From assembly GCF_018343515.1 (NCBI RefSeq), contig NZ_JAGYPD010000001.1:434001-498000 (forward strand): DNA of 64,000 nt, written 5' to 3'. The notes under the pieces were generated by a model, which was given only the letters and a program-made list of their open reading frames with translations, did no database searches and was not told where the DNA came from. Source of the stretch: Bacillus sp. FJAT-50079 (lineage in GTDB: Bacteria > Bacillota > Bacilli > Bacillales > Bacillaceae_C). Position 1 is the stretch's first letter, and each line of letters begins with the position of its first letter. A program made the translations under genes and the position numbers. Positions 1-8,786 of this stretch are shown in pieces.

Positions 1-257
1 CATTCTGGTCGTCCTTGAAAAACATCATCAACGATTCGTCTCACGATTTCATATACACCCAAAGAATGATTAAAGCGGCTATGTTCCGCACCGTGGAACG
101 TTAAATATGTCGTACCGAGCTGCTTTATTCGGCGCAGGCGCTGAAATTCCTTCGTGCCGATTAAATCCCAGATCGTTTGGTCTCTCACATGTGCATAGCG
201 ATGAACAGGGTCTTTAAAAACTTTTTCCTCACTTAATTTTAAATTGGAATGATGCAT
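1..257 (-). CDS. ywfO: HD-domain phosphohydrolase, YwfO-like (N-terminal part)
   Basis: The gene runs off the left edge, so only about 85 N-terminal residues are present, beginning MHHSNLKLSEEKVFKDPVH. The ATG at 257 follows an AGAGGGG ribosome-binding site. The segment with GTTYLTFHGAEHSRFNHSLG is the start of an HD phosphohydrolase domain: the histidine of EHSRFNHSLG is the type used for metal binding. B. subtilis YwfO has the same start and lies next to rsfA, divergently arranged as here. The family hydrolyses nucleoside phosphates; the exact substrate cannot be read from this fragment. The catalytic HD pair itself lies outside the window. Confidence 0.8.
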   Translation of the reverse strand, partial: MHHSNLKLSEEKVFKDPVHRYAHVRDQTIWDLIGTKEFQRLRRIKQLGTTYLTFHGAEHSRFNHSLGVYEIVRRIVDDVFQGRPE

Positions 258-433
258 AAACGCCCCTCTTCCTATCTATCATGATTCCATTATATCGGCT
301 TTACCCTTTTATTAAAAGTACAGAAGTTTCTATCATTTTTTTTGCGATATTGGTATAAAGATGCATTTCCTTGTCCATCCTATGATTACTGAATCAAAAA
401 ATCAAAAGATGAATGATAGGGAGTTGAAGAGAA

Positions 434-1156
434 ATGAAAACACGACAAGATGCATGGACAGAAGAAAACGACTTGCTTTTAGCGGAAACGGTGCTTCGCC
501 ATGTACGTGAAGGAAGTACGCAATTGAACGCGTTTGAGGAAGTTGGTGATAAACTGAATCGAACATCGGCAGCATGTGGCTTCAGATGGAATGCAGTCGT
601 TCGCCATCAATATGAAAAAGCGCTTGATTTAGCGAAAAAACAACGAAAGCAGCGACAACGAATGCTTGGTAAAGATCAAGGGGGCAAAAAGAAACTGCTT
701 TATCAGCCACCTGTTCCAACCGTTGAAGAAATCCTTGAGCCTATGTTAGAACCTGAGCTAACAGAAATGACAACTGTAGAATTCTCAGAGGAAACTGTTC
801 CTGTTTCAACGCATCTTTTACCTGCGCCTAAACCGGAAGGAAATGCGGAAGGAATCAATATTCGCTCTATTATTGCTTATTTGCAACAATTACAAACTTC
901 TGAGTTTCAGTTAGATATATTAAAAAATGAGAATGCAAGATTAAAAAGGGAAATGGCTGGTTTGAAGAGTGAGAATCAGCGTTTACAGCAACAGGTGAAC
1001 AAACTAGAAGACAAATCGGTCACGATGCAAGACGATTATGAAACGATGATGAAAATCTTAAATCGCGCTCGCAAACATGTTTTATTTGAAGATGAAGAAC
1101 GGCCAACAACATTTAAAATGGATCGCAATGGAAACTTGGAAAAGCTAGCAGAATAA
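434..1156 (+). CDS. rsfA: RsfA-family transcriptional regulator
   Basis: The 240-residue protein starts with a Myb/SANT-like helical domain (about residues 5-65, [17 protein letters not shown] and [13 protein letters not shown]), followed by a basic stretch, a proline-rich linker, and a coiled coil at about 155-195 with repeated leucine and lysine/glutamate. This architecture is that of RsfA, the prespore regulator of sigma-F-dependent genes in B. subtilis. The ATG follows AGGGAGTTGAAGAG. It is divergent from the HD-domain gene and convergent with lipL, exactly the B. subtilis gene order. Its presence supports an endospore-forming host. A sporulation promoter is expected upstream but I could not fix one. 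Confidence 0.88.
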   Translation: MKTRQDAWTEENDLLLAETVLRHVREGSTQLNAFEEVGDKLNRTSAACGFRWNAVVRHQYEKALDLAKKQRKQRQRMLGKDQGGKKKLLYQPPVPTVEEILEPMLEPELTEMTTVEFSEETVPVSTHLLPAPKPEGNAEGINIRSIIAYLQQLQTSEFQLDILKNENARLKREMAGLKSENQRLQQQVNKLEDKSVTMQDDYETMMKILNRARKHVLFEDEERPTTFKMDRNGNLEKLAE

Positions 1157-1158
1157 AT

Positions 1159-1206
1159 GGTGCCTCCCCTCAGCTAACACTTTGGGGGCAGGCATCTTTT
1201 TATATT
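1159..1206. terminator. Bidirectional terminator between rsfA and lipL
   Basis: An inverted repeat of about ten pairs (GTGCCTCCCC against GGGGGCAGGCAT, with one bulged base) is followed by a T-run on the plus strand. It sits between two convergent genes and overlaps the last codons of lipL. Confidence 0.65.
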
Positions 1207-2030
1207 TTTCTATTTCTTTCTACCATTCGCTCGTAATACGCTTGGAACCATTCTAATTCGTCCCCTTGTAGTTGGTCGGCGAATAGCTCCGTGCTCATCT
1301 TTTGTAAAACATTCATAAATCTGAGCATGACATCTTGGATTGTCAATTGTACACCGAGCAGTTCTGACAAAGATGCCATCACTTCTGGGCGCACTTCTGG
1401 GAAAATAAATTTCGTTGGTTGATCGTTTTTCGCACGTTTGTAAAACTGTCTAATCAGCTCCGCACGTTGCCTTCCGCTCCCTGTCACGCATAAATAAATT
1501 TGCACAGCAACTCCTTTACGGATTCTCCGCTGAGAAATGCCAGCAAATTTCTTTCCGCCGATACTCAAATCATAGCTTCCCGGACAATAGGAACCAACAA
1601 TTTCCCGTGCTTCGATCTCGACTGGAAAGTCTTGAAACATGAAACGGATCAGTTCCCACATCGAGTCATACCCGCGATTAATATCAATCCCCTTCTCTTT
1701 TTCAGGTAGAATAAGCGAGAGATTGAGTACCCCATCGTCAAGCACAACTGCTAATCCGCCGGAATTACGAACGATATAATCATAATTTTCCTCTGCAAGA
1801 AAAGCTAATCCTGCTTGTAACTCTGGGAGTTTCGTATCTTGAATCCCAAGAACAATCGTCCGTGGATGAACCCAAGCTCTTGCCGTAGGAGGGGAGTAGC
1901 CCCTTCCTACCGACATGCAAAGTGTATCATCGATTGCAAACGACTGTAACGCATGAAAATGAGGATTGAATGAGGATTGATCAATTAATCTCCACTTTTC
2001 TTGCTGCAATAATAATATCCCCTCTGACAT
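1200..2030 (-). CDS. lipL: Octanoyl-[GcvH]:protein N-octanoyltransferase LipL
   Basis: The 276-residue protein belongs to the biotin/lipoate protein ligase fold. LipL moves octanoyl groups from GcvH to the E2 subunits of 2-oxoacid dehydrogenases by amidotransfer, as part of lipoate synthesis in Firmicutes. The nucleophilic cysteine is visible at residue 149 in [19 protein letters not shown], and the conserved lysine at about 161. The glycine-rich [12 protein letters not shown] and [13 protein letters not shown] segments are typical of the family. The ATG follows AAGGAG with good spacing. It lies 26 bases behind pta on the same strand, so the two are probably co-transcribed, as in B. subtilis. 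Confidence 0.9.
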   Translation of the reverse strand: MSEGILLLQQEKWRLIDQSSFNPHFHALQSFAIDDTLCMSVGRGYSPPTARAWVHPRTIVLGIQDTKLPELQAGLAFLAEENYDYIVRNSGGLAVVLDDGVLNLSLILPEKEKGIDINRGYDSMWELIRFMFQDFPVEIEAREIVGSYCPGSYDLSIGGKKFAGISQRRIRKGVAVQIYLCVTGSGRQRAELIRQFYKRAKNDQPTKFIFPEVRPEVMASLSELLGVQLTIQDVMLRFMNVLQKMSTELFADQLQGDELEWFQAYYERMVERNRKI

Positions 2031-2056
2031 GAGCTGAACTCCTTCTATACTTAAGC

Positions 2057-3034
2057 TTAAGCGCCTAGTGATTGCAGTGCTGTAATGAGAGCGAGCTTGT
2101 ACACATCCTCTTCACTACATCCGCGTGATAGATCATTTACCGGTGCATTTAGACCTTGTAAAATCGGACCAACTGCTTCAAATCCACCTAAACGCTGAGC
2201 GATTTTATATCCGATATTTCCTGCCTCTAAGCTAGGGAAAACAAAGACATTTGCATCCCCTTGAATCGGTGAATCTGGCGCCTTTTTCGCAGCAACGGAC
2301 GGAACAATCGCAGCATCAAATTGGAATTCTCCATCGATGAGTAGTTGTGGATCGATTTCCTTCGCTAATTCCAATGCGTCTGAAACCTTTTTCGTTTCAT
2401 CTGAAACAGCAGAACCTTTCGTTGAAAAGCTAAGCATTGCTACGCGTGGATCAATGTCAAACATTGCTGCTGTTTTTGCACTTTCCACTGCAATTTCCGC
2501 TAGGTCTTGGCTATTTGGCGCAATATTAATCGCACAATCAGCAAAAACAAATTTTTCATCATCTTTTACCATAATAAAGACACCAGACGTTTTTCCAAGT
2601 CCTGGTTTCATTTTCACAATTTGCAATGCTGGGCGAACGGTATCCGCTGTTGAATGAACCGCTCCACTTACTAAGCCATGGGCTTTATTCATATATACAA
2701 GCATTGTTCCAAAATAATTTTCATCTAACAATAGCTTTCTCGCATCTGCATCAGTTGCTTTCCCTTTTCGACGCTCAACAAAAGCCGCAACCATTTCATC
2801 GAACTCTGCATAGTTTTCCGGATCATACAATTCCATTTGATCTAATTTTACGTTATGCTCTTTTGCTTTCGCTTGAATCGCTTCTATATTTCCAATGAGA
2901 ATAGGCTTAACCAGCCCATCTTCTGCAAGTCTTCCTGCCGCAGCAAGCACACGCTCATCTAACGCTTCTGGAAAAACAATTTTCCGATCCTGTCCGGCAA
3001 TCTTTTCTTTAATTCCTACAAACAAATCAGCCAT
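2057..3034 (-). CDS. pta: Phosphate acetyltransferase
   Basis: The enzyme interconverts acetyl-CoA and acetyl phosphate, the first step of overflow acetate formation. At 325 residues it is the short, single-domain Pta of Bacillus without the N-terminal regulatory part of the E. coli enzyme. Recognisable family blocks are [16 protein letters not shown] near the N-terminus, [19 protein letters not shown] around the middle and [19 protein letters not shown] near the C-terminus. The ATG follows AAGGAGGACGAAGTAA. It heads a two-gene operon with lipL. A cre-like sequence 145 bases upstream may allow CcpA activation, as known for B. subtilis pta. Confidence 0.95.
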   Translation of the reverse strand: MADLFVGIKEKIAGQDRKIVFPEALDERVLAAAGRLAEDGLVKPILIGNIEAIQAKAKEHNVKLDQMELYDPENYAEFDEMVAAFVERRKGKATDADARKLLLDENYFGTMLVYMNKAHGLVSGAVHSTADTVRPALQIVKMKPGLGKTSGVFIMVKDDEKFVFADCAINIAPNSQDLAEIAVESAKTAAMFDIDPRVAMLSFSTKGSAVSDETKKVSDALELAKEIDPQLLIDGEFQFDAAIVPSVAAKKAPDSPIQGDANVFVFPSLEAGNIGYKIAQRLGGFEAVGPILQGLNAPVNDLSRGCSEEDVYKLALITALQSLGA

Positions 3035-3177
3035 TTACTTCGTCCTCCTTATTTTCGTAAATCTTAGTCTAAGATGTCTTATACATAAATAGCTATCCAC
3101 TACCATCATATACCCTTTTGCTCCATAACTCATAATGATATGGGTGTATTATTGACTTTTTTCTTACATTTAAGCCT

Positions 3178-3191
3178 TGAAAACGCGATCT
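3178..3191. promoter_or_regulatory. Candidate cre (CcpA) site upstream of pta
   Basis: TGAAAACGCGATCT matches 12 of 14 positions of the cre consensus TGWAARCGYTWWCA and lies between the divergent pta and hemQ genes. B. subtilis pta is activated by CcpA from an upstream cre. The two mismatches make this a candidate only. Confidence 0.35.
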
Positions 3192-3245
3192 TGGACAAAC
3201 TATGCTATATTAAGATCAGAATATGATGAATAGGAGTTGATCTAC

Positions 3246-4010
3246 ATGAGTGAACCAGCACAAACGTTAGATGGTTGGTATACATTGCATGATTTTCGAT
3301 CAATCGACTGGGCTGCATGGAAGAAATTATCAAATGAAGAACGCCAAGCAGCGATCCATGAATTCACCCAATACCTTGAAAAACTAAATGTTGTTCAAGA
3401 GAATAAAGAAGGCAGTCATGCCCTTTACACAATCGTCGGCCAAAAGGCAGATTTCATGTTGATGATCTTACGTCCAACGATGGAAGAATTGAATGAGCTC
3501 GAAAATGAATTTAATAAATTAACGATTGCCGAATATACAATCCCTACATATTCATACGTATCAGTCGTTGAACTAAGTAACTATTTAGCAAAAGATTCGG
3601 ATGAAGATCCATATGAAAATCCATACGTACGTGGACGATTATATCCAATTTTGCCGAAAATGAAGCATGTGTGCTTCTATCCGATGGATAAGCGCCGCGA
3701 AGGAAACGATAACTGGTACATGCTTTCCATGCAAGAGCGGAAAGATTTAATGTACAGTCATGGGATGATTGGCCGCCAATATGCAGGGAAAGTGAGACAG
3801 CTTATTTGTGGGTCTGTCGGTTTCGATGACTGGGAGTGGGGTGTCACCCTTTTCTCTGATGACGTACTTCAGTTCAAAAAAATCGTCTACGAAATGCGCT
3901 TTGATGAAGTAAGTGCACGCTATGGAGAATTCGGGTCATTCTACGTCGGTAATTTACTTGAAGACAATGATCTTGAGCGCTTCCTATCTGTGCCAAGCAT
4001 AGCAAAATAA
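3246..4010 (+). CDS. hemQ: Coproheme decarboxylase HemQ
   Basis: HemQ converts iron-coproporphyrin III to haem b using peroxide, the last step of the coproporphyrin-dependent route of Gram-positive bacteria. The 254-residue protein is a chlorite-dismutase-fold enzyme. The catalytic tyrosine is at 145 (CFYPMDKRR) and the proximal haem histidine at 172 ([12 protein letters not shown]), the positions known from Bacillus and Staphylococcus HemQ. I chose the ATG at 3246, nine bases after AGGAG; the TTG at 3237 touches that AGGAG and cannot use it. The gene is divergent from pta, as in B. subtilis (ywfI), and has its own terminator. Confidence 0.94.
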   Translation: MSEPAQTLDGWYTLHDFRSIDWAAWKKLSNEERQAAIHEFTQYLEKLNVVQENKEGSHALYTIVGQKADFMLMILRPTMEELNELENEFNKLTIAEYTIPTYSYVSVVELSNYLAKDSDEDPYENPYVRGRLYPILPKMKHVCFYPMDKRREGNDNWYMLSMQERKDLMYSHGMIGRQYAGKVRQLICGSVGFDDWEWGVTLFSDDVLQFKKIVYEMRFDEVSARYGEFGSFYVGNLLEDNDLERFLSVPSIAK

Positions 4011-4016
4011 CAATAA

Positions 4017-4057
4017 AGAGATCCACATGAAACACTCATGTAGGATCTCTTCTTTTT
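4017..4057 (+). terminator. hemQ terminator
   Basis: A 14-pair stem (AGAGATCC extended by ACATGA, against TCATGT and GGATCTCT) is followed by TCTTTTTT, directly downstream of the hemQ stop. Confidence 0.85.
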
Positions 4058-4148
4058 TGCATATCGCCAGTCCCTCCTGCATAGAAATGAAAGAGAGTGA
4101 AGTTCGTTTTCTACCAATATCTTGAAACTTTTATTAGGAGGGAATACT

Positions 4149-4595
4149 TTGGCACAACAACCAAATCCAGCTGGCTTTTTTCCACAAGGTCAGTTTTCAC
4201 AAATGCCTTACGGTCAACCTTTCGCCCCAATGCCACAACAGATGCAGGTTCCATTTCCGACGCCAACTGCTGCTACTCCAAGCGGCGGAATCAATGTTCC
4301 GGGAATGCTGCCAGTCGAAGAGTCGTATATTGAAAATATTCTCCGTTTAAACAAAGGAAAGCTCGTCCAGATTAATAGCACATACGAACATAATAAAGAA
4401 TGGAATGCAAAAATTTTCCACGGCATCATTGAAGCTGCCGGTCGAGACCATGTAATTTTAAGCGATCCACAAACAGGTAAACGTTATTTAATCCCAATGA
4501 TATATGTAGATTTTATTACGTTCGATGAGCCGATTGAATATGAATATCCATTTGGTAGCGGCGCAGGACCACTCGCTAATTATCCGCCAAGATAA
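4149..4595 (+). CDS. gerQ: Spore coat protein GerQ
   Basis: The protein of 148 residues has a glutamine/proline-rich N-terminal third (QQPNPAGFFPQGQFSQMPYGQ) and a conserved C-terminal domain (PVEESYIENILRLNKGK ... RYLIPMIYVDFITFDEPIEY). GerQ is an inner-coat protein that is cross-linked by transglutaminase and is needed for the cortex hydrolase CwlJ to work at germination. I chose the TTG at 4149 because AGGAGGG ends six bases before it; an in-frame TTG at 4122 has no ribosome-binding site. cwlJ, which neighbours gerQ in some bacilli, is not here; the neighbours are the ywdK-ywdI-ung genes, as in B. subtilis. Confidence 0.9.
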   Translation: MAQQPNPAGFFPQGQFSQMPYGQPFAPMPQQMQVPFPTPTAATPSGGINVPGMLPVEESYIENILRLNKGKLVQINSTYEHNKEWNAKIFHGIIEAAGRDHVILSDPQTGKRYLIPMIYVDFITFDEPIEYEYPFGSGAGPLANYPPR

Positions 4596-4612
4596 AGATC
4601 AAAGGCTAAAGG

Positions 4613-4645
4613 AAATGGGCAGTGATTTTTTTCACTGCCCATTTT
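4613..4645 (+). terminator. gerQ terminator
   Basis: A perfect 13-pair stem (AAATGGGCAGTGA against TCACTGCCCATTT) with a T-rich loop lies 17 bases past the gerQ stop. Confidence 0.85.
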
Positions 4646-4702
4646 GTATGCTATGTTGAGTTTAGAGGCCATATTGCAAAAATTTGCAAACGGATTGTTA
4701 AA

Positions 4703-4782
4703 TTTATAAGCCATTGTGGTAATTTCTAAGCCAATAAACGAATTTATAAGCCATTACGCCGTTTTCTAAGCCGTTATAATCC
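4703..4782. repeat. Four tandem copies of a 20-bp repeat
   Basis: Copies begin at 4703, 4723, 4743 and 4763 with an exact 20-base period. The conserved core is TTT(A/C)TAAGCC(A/G)(A/T)T; the second half of each unit is variable. TTTATAAGCC and TTTCTAAGCC alternate. A weaker match, TTTAGAGGCCATAT, starts at about 4661. It lies in the 170-base gap between gerQ and the DUF423 gene; no coding role is apparent. Confidence 0.7.
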
Positions 4783-4815
4783 TTTTGCTTGCAAAAAAGC
4801 TTCAATTTGCTGTTT

Positions 4816-5187
4816 TTAAAGATGTTTTACAGTAAAAATAATGAGTAACACCCATGAGATAAGAAAAGCAACTCCGCCTAGTGGTGTAATTGCGCCCAGC
4901 ACTTTTATACCGGATGTACTGAGCACGTATAGGCTTCCTGAAAAAAGAATGATTCCTGCCAACATGAACCAGCCCGATGATGAAAGGAGTACAGACGGAG
5001 AAACATTTCTTCCAATTATACCGATTGCGATTAAACCGAGCGCATGAAACATTTGATAGGTTACTCCTGTTTTCCATACTTCCAAGTATCGAGGTTCGAT
5101 TTTCCCTTCAAGTGCATGTGCACCGAAGGCTCCTAACGCAACTGACAAAAAGGCATTAATTGCCCCTATAATAATAAATACCTTCAT
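4816..5187 (-). CDS. ywdK: DUF423 membrane protein, YwdK-like
   Basis: The 123-residue protein has four hydrophobic segments (about 3-23, 45-62, 70-88 and 95-118) and the family signature GAFGAHALEGKIEPRYLEVWKTG in the first loop. DUF423 proteins are small inner-membrane proteins of unknown function found throughout bacteria. The ATG follows AGAGGAG. It is the last gene of a minus-strand group ung-ywdI-ywdK, the same order as in B. subtilis. The name is based on family and position only. Confidence 0.82.
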   Translation of the reverse strand: MKVFIIIGAINAFLSVALGAFGAHALEGKIEPRYLEVWKTGVTYQMFHALGLIAIGIIGRNVSPSVLLSSSGWFMLAGIILFSGSLYVLSTSGIKVLGAITPLGGVAFLISWVLLIIFTVKHL

Positions 5188-5211
5188 CTATGCTCCTCTT
5201 TTCTATCCGTT

Positions 5212-5490
5212 TTAAAAATCAAAGAGTGAATCTCCATTTGCTCCGTCATCTGTTTCTAGCGTTTTTTCACCTATTCCCGTAACGGTCGGAATCGGTGAAG
5301 GTACGACCTGAGGAACGAATGGCTGTTGTTCTAGCGCAACTTTTTCACTTTTATCTTCTTCTAACATGACCTCTGCTAAGGCTTTGATTACATGCATATG
5401 CCCTTGAAGCTGCTGTTTATTTCTCGTTGCTTTTGCCTTTCTCAATTCAAGCTCCATTTTTTCAAAAAGCTTTTCATACGAAACATTCAT
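5212..5490 (-). CDS. ywdI: YwdI-family protein of unknown function
   Basis: The product has 92 residues: an N-terminal helical region of about 45 residues rich in lysine, glutamate and leucine (YEKLFEKMELELRKAKATRN) and a disordered, acidic C-terminal tail ending DSLFDF. I chose the ATG at 5490, nine bases after GGGAG; the TTG at 5499 abuts that site. The function is unknown. The assignment comes from size, the N-terminal MNVSYEKL motif and its place between ung and the DUF423 gene, where B. subtilis has ywdI. It may be co-transcribed with ung, with a 61-base gap. Confidence 0.7.
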   Translation of the reverse strand: MNVSYEKLFEKMELELRKAKATRNKQQLQGHMHVIKALAEVMLEEDKSEKVALEQQPFVPQVVPSPIPTVTGIGEKTLETDDGANGDSLFDF

Positions 5491-5551
5491 GTTCGCCAAC
5501 TCCCGTAACCCATTTTTCTATGTACAAGCATAGGCATTTTCCATGGAAAAA

Positions 5552-6229
5552 TCAAAGATTTGGAATTTGCCAATCAATTGGTTCTTCATCCATTTCTAGC
5601 AACATTTTATTCGTTTTCGAAAAGGGCTTGCTCCCGAAAAAGCCTTTATGAGCTGCAAATGGGCTTGGATGCGGCGATTGGATAATCAAATGTTTCTGCG
5701 TATTGATTAGCTTTATTTTCTCCTGAGCAGGCCGTCCCCATAAAATGAAGACAATTGGCTTTTCTCGTTCGTTCAAAAGAGAAATGACTTTATCGGTGAA
5801 TATTTCCCAGCCTTTTCCACGATGTGAATGAGCTGCACCAGCCCTCACTGTTAAAACTGTATTAAGCATTAATACCCCTTGTTCTGCCCATTTAACTAAA
5901 TGCCCATGATTCGGAATGTAACAGCCAAGATCATCATTTAATTCTTTGTAAATATTTCTTAATGATGGCGGGATATTTACATCTGGCTTTACAGAAAAAC
6001 TTAAACCATGTGCTTGTCCTTGTCCATGATATGGGTCTTGTCCTAGGATGACCGCCTTTACCTGATTAAATGATGTATAATGCAATGCGTTGAAAATGTC
6101 TTCCATTTCAGGATAAATCACTTTATGTGCATATTCGTCTTTTAAAAAGGAACGCAGCTGCAAGTAATACGGCTTATGAAACTCCTCTTCAAGAAGAGGT
6201 GACCAGTCATTTTTTAATATTTTTTTCAA
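5552..6229 (-). CDS. ung: Uracil-DNA glycosylase
   Basis: This family-1 enzyme removes uracil from DNA and starts base-excision repair. The water-activating motif [18 protein letters not shown] (catalytic aspartate) and the C-terminal [19 protein letters not shown] loop with the catalytic histidine are both intact. The TTG at 6229 gives a 225-residue protein starting MKKIL, the same length as and a similar start to the B. subtilis enzyme, and AAAGGA lies at proper distance from it. The ATG three codons upstream overlaps that ribosome-binding site and is less likely. It heads the ung-ywdI-ywdK group. Confidence 0.95.
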   Translation of the reverse strand: MKKILKNDWSPLLEEEFHKPYYLQLRSFLKDEYAHKVIYPEMEDIFNALHYTSFNQVKAVILGQDPYHGQGQAHGLSFSVKPDVNIPPSLRNIYKELNDDLGCYIPNHGHLVKWAEQGVLMLNTVLTVRAGAAHSHRGKGWEIFTDKVISLLNEREKPIVFILWGRPAQEKIKLINTQKHLIIQSPHPSPFAAHKGFFGSKPFSKTNKMLLEMDEEPIDWQIPNL

Positions 6230-6282
6230 GTGAACCATCCTTTCTAATTCCTATTTCTCTATACCCAATTTTCCATTCTTAT

Positions 6283-6307
6283 GTTTAAACGAGTTGAGAA
6301 AGGATAA
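6283..6307 (+). promoter_or_regulatory. Candidate sigma-B promoter of the stress-protein gene
   Basis: GTTTAA at 6283-6288 and GGATAA at 6302-6307 are separated by 13 bases, close to the sigma-B consensus (GTTTAA, 12-15 bases, GGGTAT). The pair lies 51 bases upstream of a gene of the YflT/17M general-stress family, whose B. subtilis relatives belong to the sigma-B regulon. Confidence 0.55.
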
Positions 6308-6358
6308 ATAACAAATATGCAAGACCAATAGCTTTTTTTAAAGGGAGGATATTTTTCC

Positions 6359-6679
6359 ATGCATGTAGTAAAAGTTTGTGAGAATGGTGTACAAGCATTA
6401 GATATCGTTGAAGACTTGACGGCTCAAGGGTTTACCCACGATGATATTTATATATTTGCTCATGGGATTGAGCGGTCTAAAGATCTAACGGATGCAACGG
6501 ATACAGCAGCAGTAGGCGTTGGCGAACAAGGGTTATTTAACACAATTAGCAATGTATTCCAAAAAAGAGGTGACGAGCTTCGTTCCAAATTTGAAGCCGT
6601 CGGATTATCCGAGCAAGAAGCTGAAAAATATGAAGAAGTGCTTGATGGCGGACAAGTAGTCATTGTAGCAACCCATTAA
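6359..6679 (+). CDS. General stress protein, YflT/17M family
   Basis: The 106-residue soluble protein matches the YflT domain: MHVVKVCENGVQALDIVEDL at the start, DDIYIFAHGIERSKDLTDAT in the middle and a C-terminal DGGQVVIVATH strand. Members are heat- or sigma-B-induced proteins whose molecular role is unknown. The ATG follows GGGAGG with a ten-base spacer. It is transcribed alone, with a sigma-B-like promoter upstream and a hairpin terminator just downstream. Several paralogues occur in most bacilli, so no exact symbol is assigned. Confidence 0.8.
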   Translation: MHVVKVCENGVQALDIVEDLTAQGFTHDDIYIFAHGIERSKDLTDATDTAAVGVGEQGLFNTISNVFQKRGDELRSKFEAVGLSEQEAEKYEEVLDGGQVVIVATH

Positions 6680-6693
6680 TATACGTCGGATGT

Positions 6694-6725
6694 AAGGCTG
6701 TCTCAAAATCGGGACAGCCTTCTAT
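6694..6725. terminator. Terminator between the stress-protein and YhfC-family genes
   Basis: AAGGCTGTC and GACAGCCTT form a stem followed by TCTATT on the plus strand. It separates convergent genes and may serve both. Confidence 0.65.
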
Positions 6726-7504
6726 TATTCTGCAAATAATCGTTTCGACTTTACCGTCCAAACGACCGCACCAATTGCAACAATCGCAATAAATGCTTCA
6801 ATCATAAAAATATTTTTAATTACACCTGCTTGATAAAGCGCAGCAGGGAAATCAAAGAGTGCATGAATCAAAATCGCATAAATAAAGTAGAGCGGTCTTT
6901 TACTTTTAATCGCATAAAGAACGAGAATGGATAATCCAATATGAAGCGACATTGCACCTAATCGCTCAATTCCACTGAGTAAAATTAAAAGTGGTGACCC
7001 AGTTGTTAATTGCTCTTGAACCGGTGCAAGTGCTACACTTGCTTGTTCATTTACAATTAGCGATTCGAATGTACCATTATTAATCATCAACGCGAAGACA
7101 AACAGCATCACGCTATTAATACCGATCAGAAGAATCGCTTCAATTCCACCATGCCCGATTCCAAAAGAAAGTCCATCCTTCCATCTACGGAACTTCTTCA
7201 AGGCGAATTTCATCATTAAAAATCTGCCCGTTTCTTCAAAAATACCAGCCATCAGTCCACCATAAAGCATAAATAACCACGGGTTTTCAAACCATTGCTT
7301 TGTCGTTTCATTTCCAACGAGGAAAAAGCTATGGGCAAGCCCTTCTAACACTTGGGCAAATAAGAAAAACGTCAACATACCGAATAAAAGAACTTTCAGC
7401 GATATACCAAATTTCTTTTTAAAAATAATTAGCAAAGCAATTGGTGTTCCTACTGCAATGAGAAAAGAAACGATAATTGCGATCATTGTTGCGGTTGTTA
7501 CCAT
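6725..7504 (-). CDS. YhfC-family intramembrane metalloprotease-like protein
   Basis: The 259-residue protein has about seven membrane segments. Three polar motifs placed in membrane segments are those of the YhfC family, related to CPBP/PrsW-type intramembrane metalloproteases: FEETGRF at about residue 90, GIGHGGIEAI at about 115, and HALFDFPAAL at about 220. The glutamates and histidines are the presumed metal ligands. No substrate is known. It follows moeB by 22 bases on the same strand, so it may be transcribed from the molybdopterin operon, though no functional link is established. The ATG at 7504 follows AAAGGAGAGTAAACC. Confidence 0.75.
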   Translation of the reverse strand: MVTTATMIAIIVSFLIAVGTPIALLIIFKKKFGISLKVLLFGMLTFFLFAQVLEGLAHSFFLVGNETTKQWFENPWLFMLYGGLMAGIFEETGRFLMMKFALKKFRRWKDGLSFGIGHGGIEAILLIGINSVMLFVFALMINNGTFESLIVNEQASVALAPVQEQLTTGSPLLILLSGIERLGAMSLHIGLSILVLYAIKSKRPLYFIYAILIHALFDFPAALYQAGVIKNIFMIEAFIAIVAIGAVVWTVKSKRLFAE

Positions 7505-7526
7505 TGGTTTACTCTCCTTTCCCTTT

Positions 7527-8546
7527 TTACCCGATTAAAGAATCATATATTTTTCTCGCCTCTTTGGAATCTTTCGTACCATGGATAAGCGCACGTCCGT
7601 CTTTAAAAAACACAGCCCGGGTCCCTTCCTTCAAAACAGAAACGAGGAATGGATTACCGCCAACTTCATATCCTGCCGCGCGCCATTGATTAGCAAGCTT
7701 TTCTAATGCTAACCCATCGCGAAGGGCTGGACGAATTTGTACGGTATCTCTCCCACATAAAACGGCAACTTTCATTCCTGAATCGGCTTGCAAATACGGG
7801 TATGTCCGCTCATCCCCGCATGATAGGCAGCCAACATCTTTTAATGCCCCTGCCTTCAATGATAAATAATGATTTTCCCATAGATCAAAAGAAACATAGG
7901 CAGCCCTTACCGCATCCATATTCCCCGATAAAATCTTTAATGCCTCTGCCCCTTGATGGGCCGTAACCATTTGCACAGTCGGAGCAATGATGCCAACTGT
8001 ATCACATGTTTGCCCTTGTAATGGTAATTTTTTCAATAGGCATTGCAAGCATGGGGTCACCCCTGGAATAATCGTAAACGCCATCCCAAAGCTGCCTACA
8101 CATGAACCGAATAAATAAGGAATCGTATACTTTTGCGCTACATCATTTAGTAAAAAGCGCGTTTCAAAATTATCGGTTCCATCGATAAGTAAGTCGACAT
8201 CGTCAATGAGATTTTCCAAAAGAACAGAATCAGCTTGAGCAACAATTGCTTCAATTTCAACGGCAGGATTGATTTGCGCCAATCTTTTTTTTGCGGCCGC
8301 CGCTTTCGGCCATTTTTGCAATGCATCCTCTTCCGTAAATAAATTTTGTCTCTGCAAATTGCTCATTTCTACATAATCGCGGTCGATCAGTGTTAACTTA
8401 CGAATTCCTGCCCTTGTAAGCAGCTCTGACGTATGGGTGCCAAGCGCACCGACTCCAACAATCAATGCATGCTTTTTCCCAATTTCTGCTTGTCCTTTTT
8501 CCCCGATTGGCTTAAACAATATTTGCCGTGAATAGCGTTCATCCAT
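7527..8546 (-). CDS. moeB: MoeB/ThiF-family sulfur-carrier adenylyltransferase
   Basis: The enzyme adenylates the C-terminal glycine of a MoaD- or ThiS-like sulfur carrier. The nucleotide loop GVGALGTHTSELLTRAG is at residues 31-47, the LIDRDYVEMSNLQRQNLF segment follows, and IDGTDNFETRF is at about 121. Two CxxC pairs for structural zinc are present at 166/169 (CLQC) and 240/243 (CLSC). The C-terminal part after about 255 corresponds to an extra, less conserved domain found in the 339-residue B. subtilis MoeB. Placement directly after moaD, with only six bases between, supports a role in molybdopterin synthesis rather than thiamine. Confidence 0.88.
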   Translation of the reverse strand: MDERYSRQILFKPIGEKGQAEIGKKHALIVGVGALGTHTSELLTRAGIRKLTLIDRDYVEMSNLQRQNLFTEEDALQKWPKAAAAKKRLAQINPAVEIEAIVAQADSVLLENLIDDVDLLIDGTDNFETRFLLNDVAQKYTIPYLFGSCVGSFGMAFTIIPGVTPCLQCLLKKLPLQGQTCDTVGIIAPTVQMVTAHQGAEALKILSGNMDAVRAAYVSFDLWENHYLSLKAGALKDVGCLSCGDERTYPYLQADSGMKVAVLCGRDTVQIRPALRDGLALEKLANQWRAAGYEVGGNPFLVSVLKEGTRAVFFKDGRALIHGTKDSKEARKIYDSLIG

Positions 8547-8552
8547 CAGGAA

Positions 8553-8786
8553 TTATCCTCCACTCACTGGTGGGATTAGCGCAATTTCATCGCCAGCTTC
8601 AATGATCACATCGTCAGTTACAAACTCCTCATTGATCGCGATCATAATGCCAGCCAGGCTGCCAAATGAATATTCAGCTTCTAAATCCACCCGCAATTGC
8701 TGAACGCTTTTTCCTGCAGCGTTAATCGCTAGCTCCGCACTGCCAGCCTCATCTTTGAGATGAGCAAATAATAATAATTTATTCAT
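8553..8786 (-). CDS. moaD: Molybdopterin synthase small subunit MoaD
   Basis: The 77-residue beta-grasp protein ends in PPVSGG. The terminal Gly-Gly is the part that is adenylated by MoeB and then thiocarboxylated to donate sulfur to precursor Z. The start overlaps the end of moaE by 8 bases, which suggests translational coupling and balanced production of the two synthase subunits. The segment GDEIALIPPVSGG is the family signature. Confidence 0.92.
   Translation of the reverse strand: MNKLLLFAHLKDEAGSAELAINAAGKSVQQLRVDLEAEYSFGSLAGIMIAINEEFVTDDVIIEAGDEIALIPPVSGG

Noticed and set aside
3034-3245. TTG start of hemQ at 3237
   Set aside because: It abuts the AGGAG site that serves ATG 3246.
4097-4333. 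78-codon plus-strand frame overlapping gerQ
   Set aside because: It lies in another frame of gerQ and has no ribosome-binding site.
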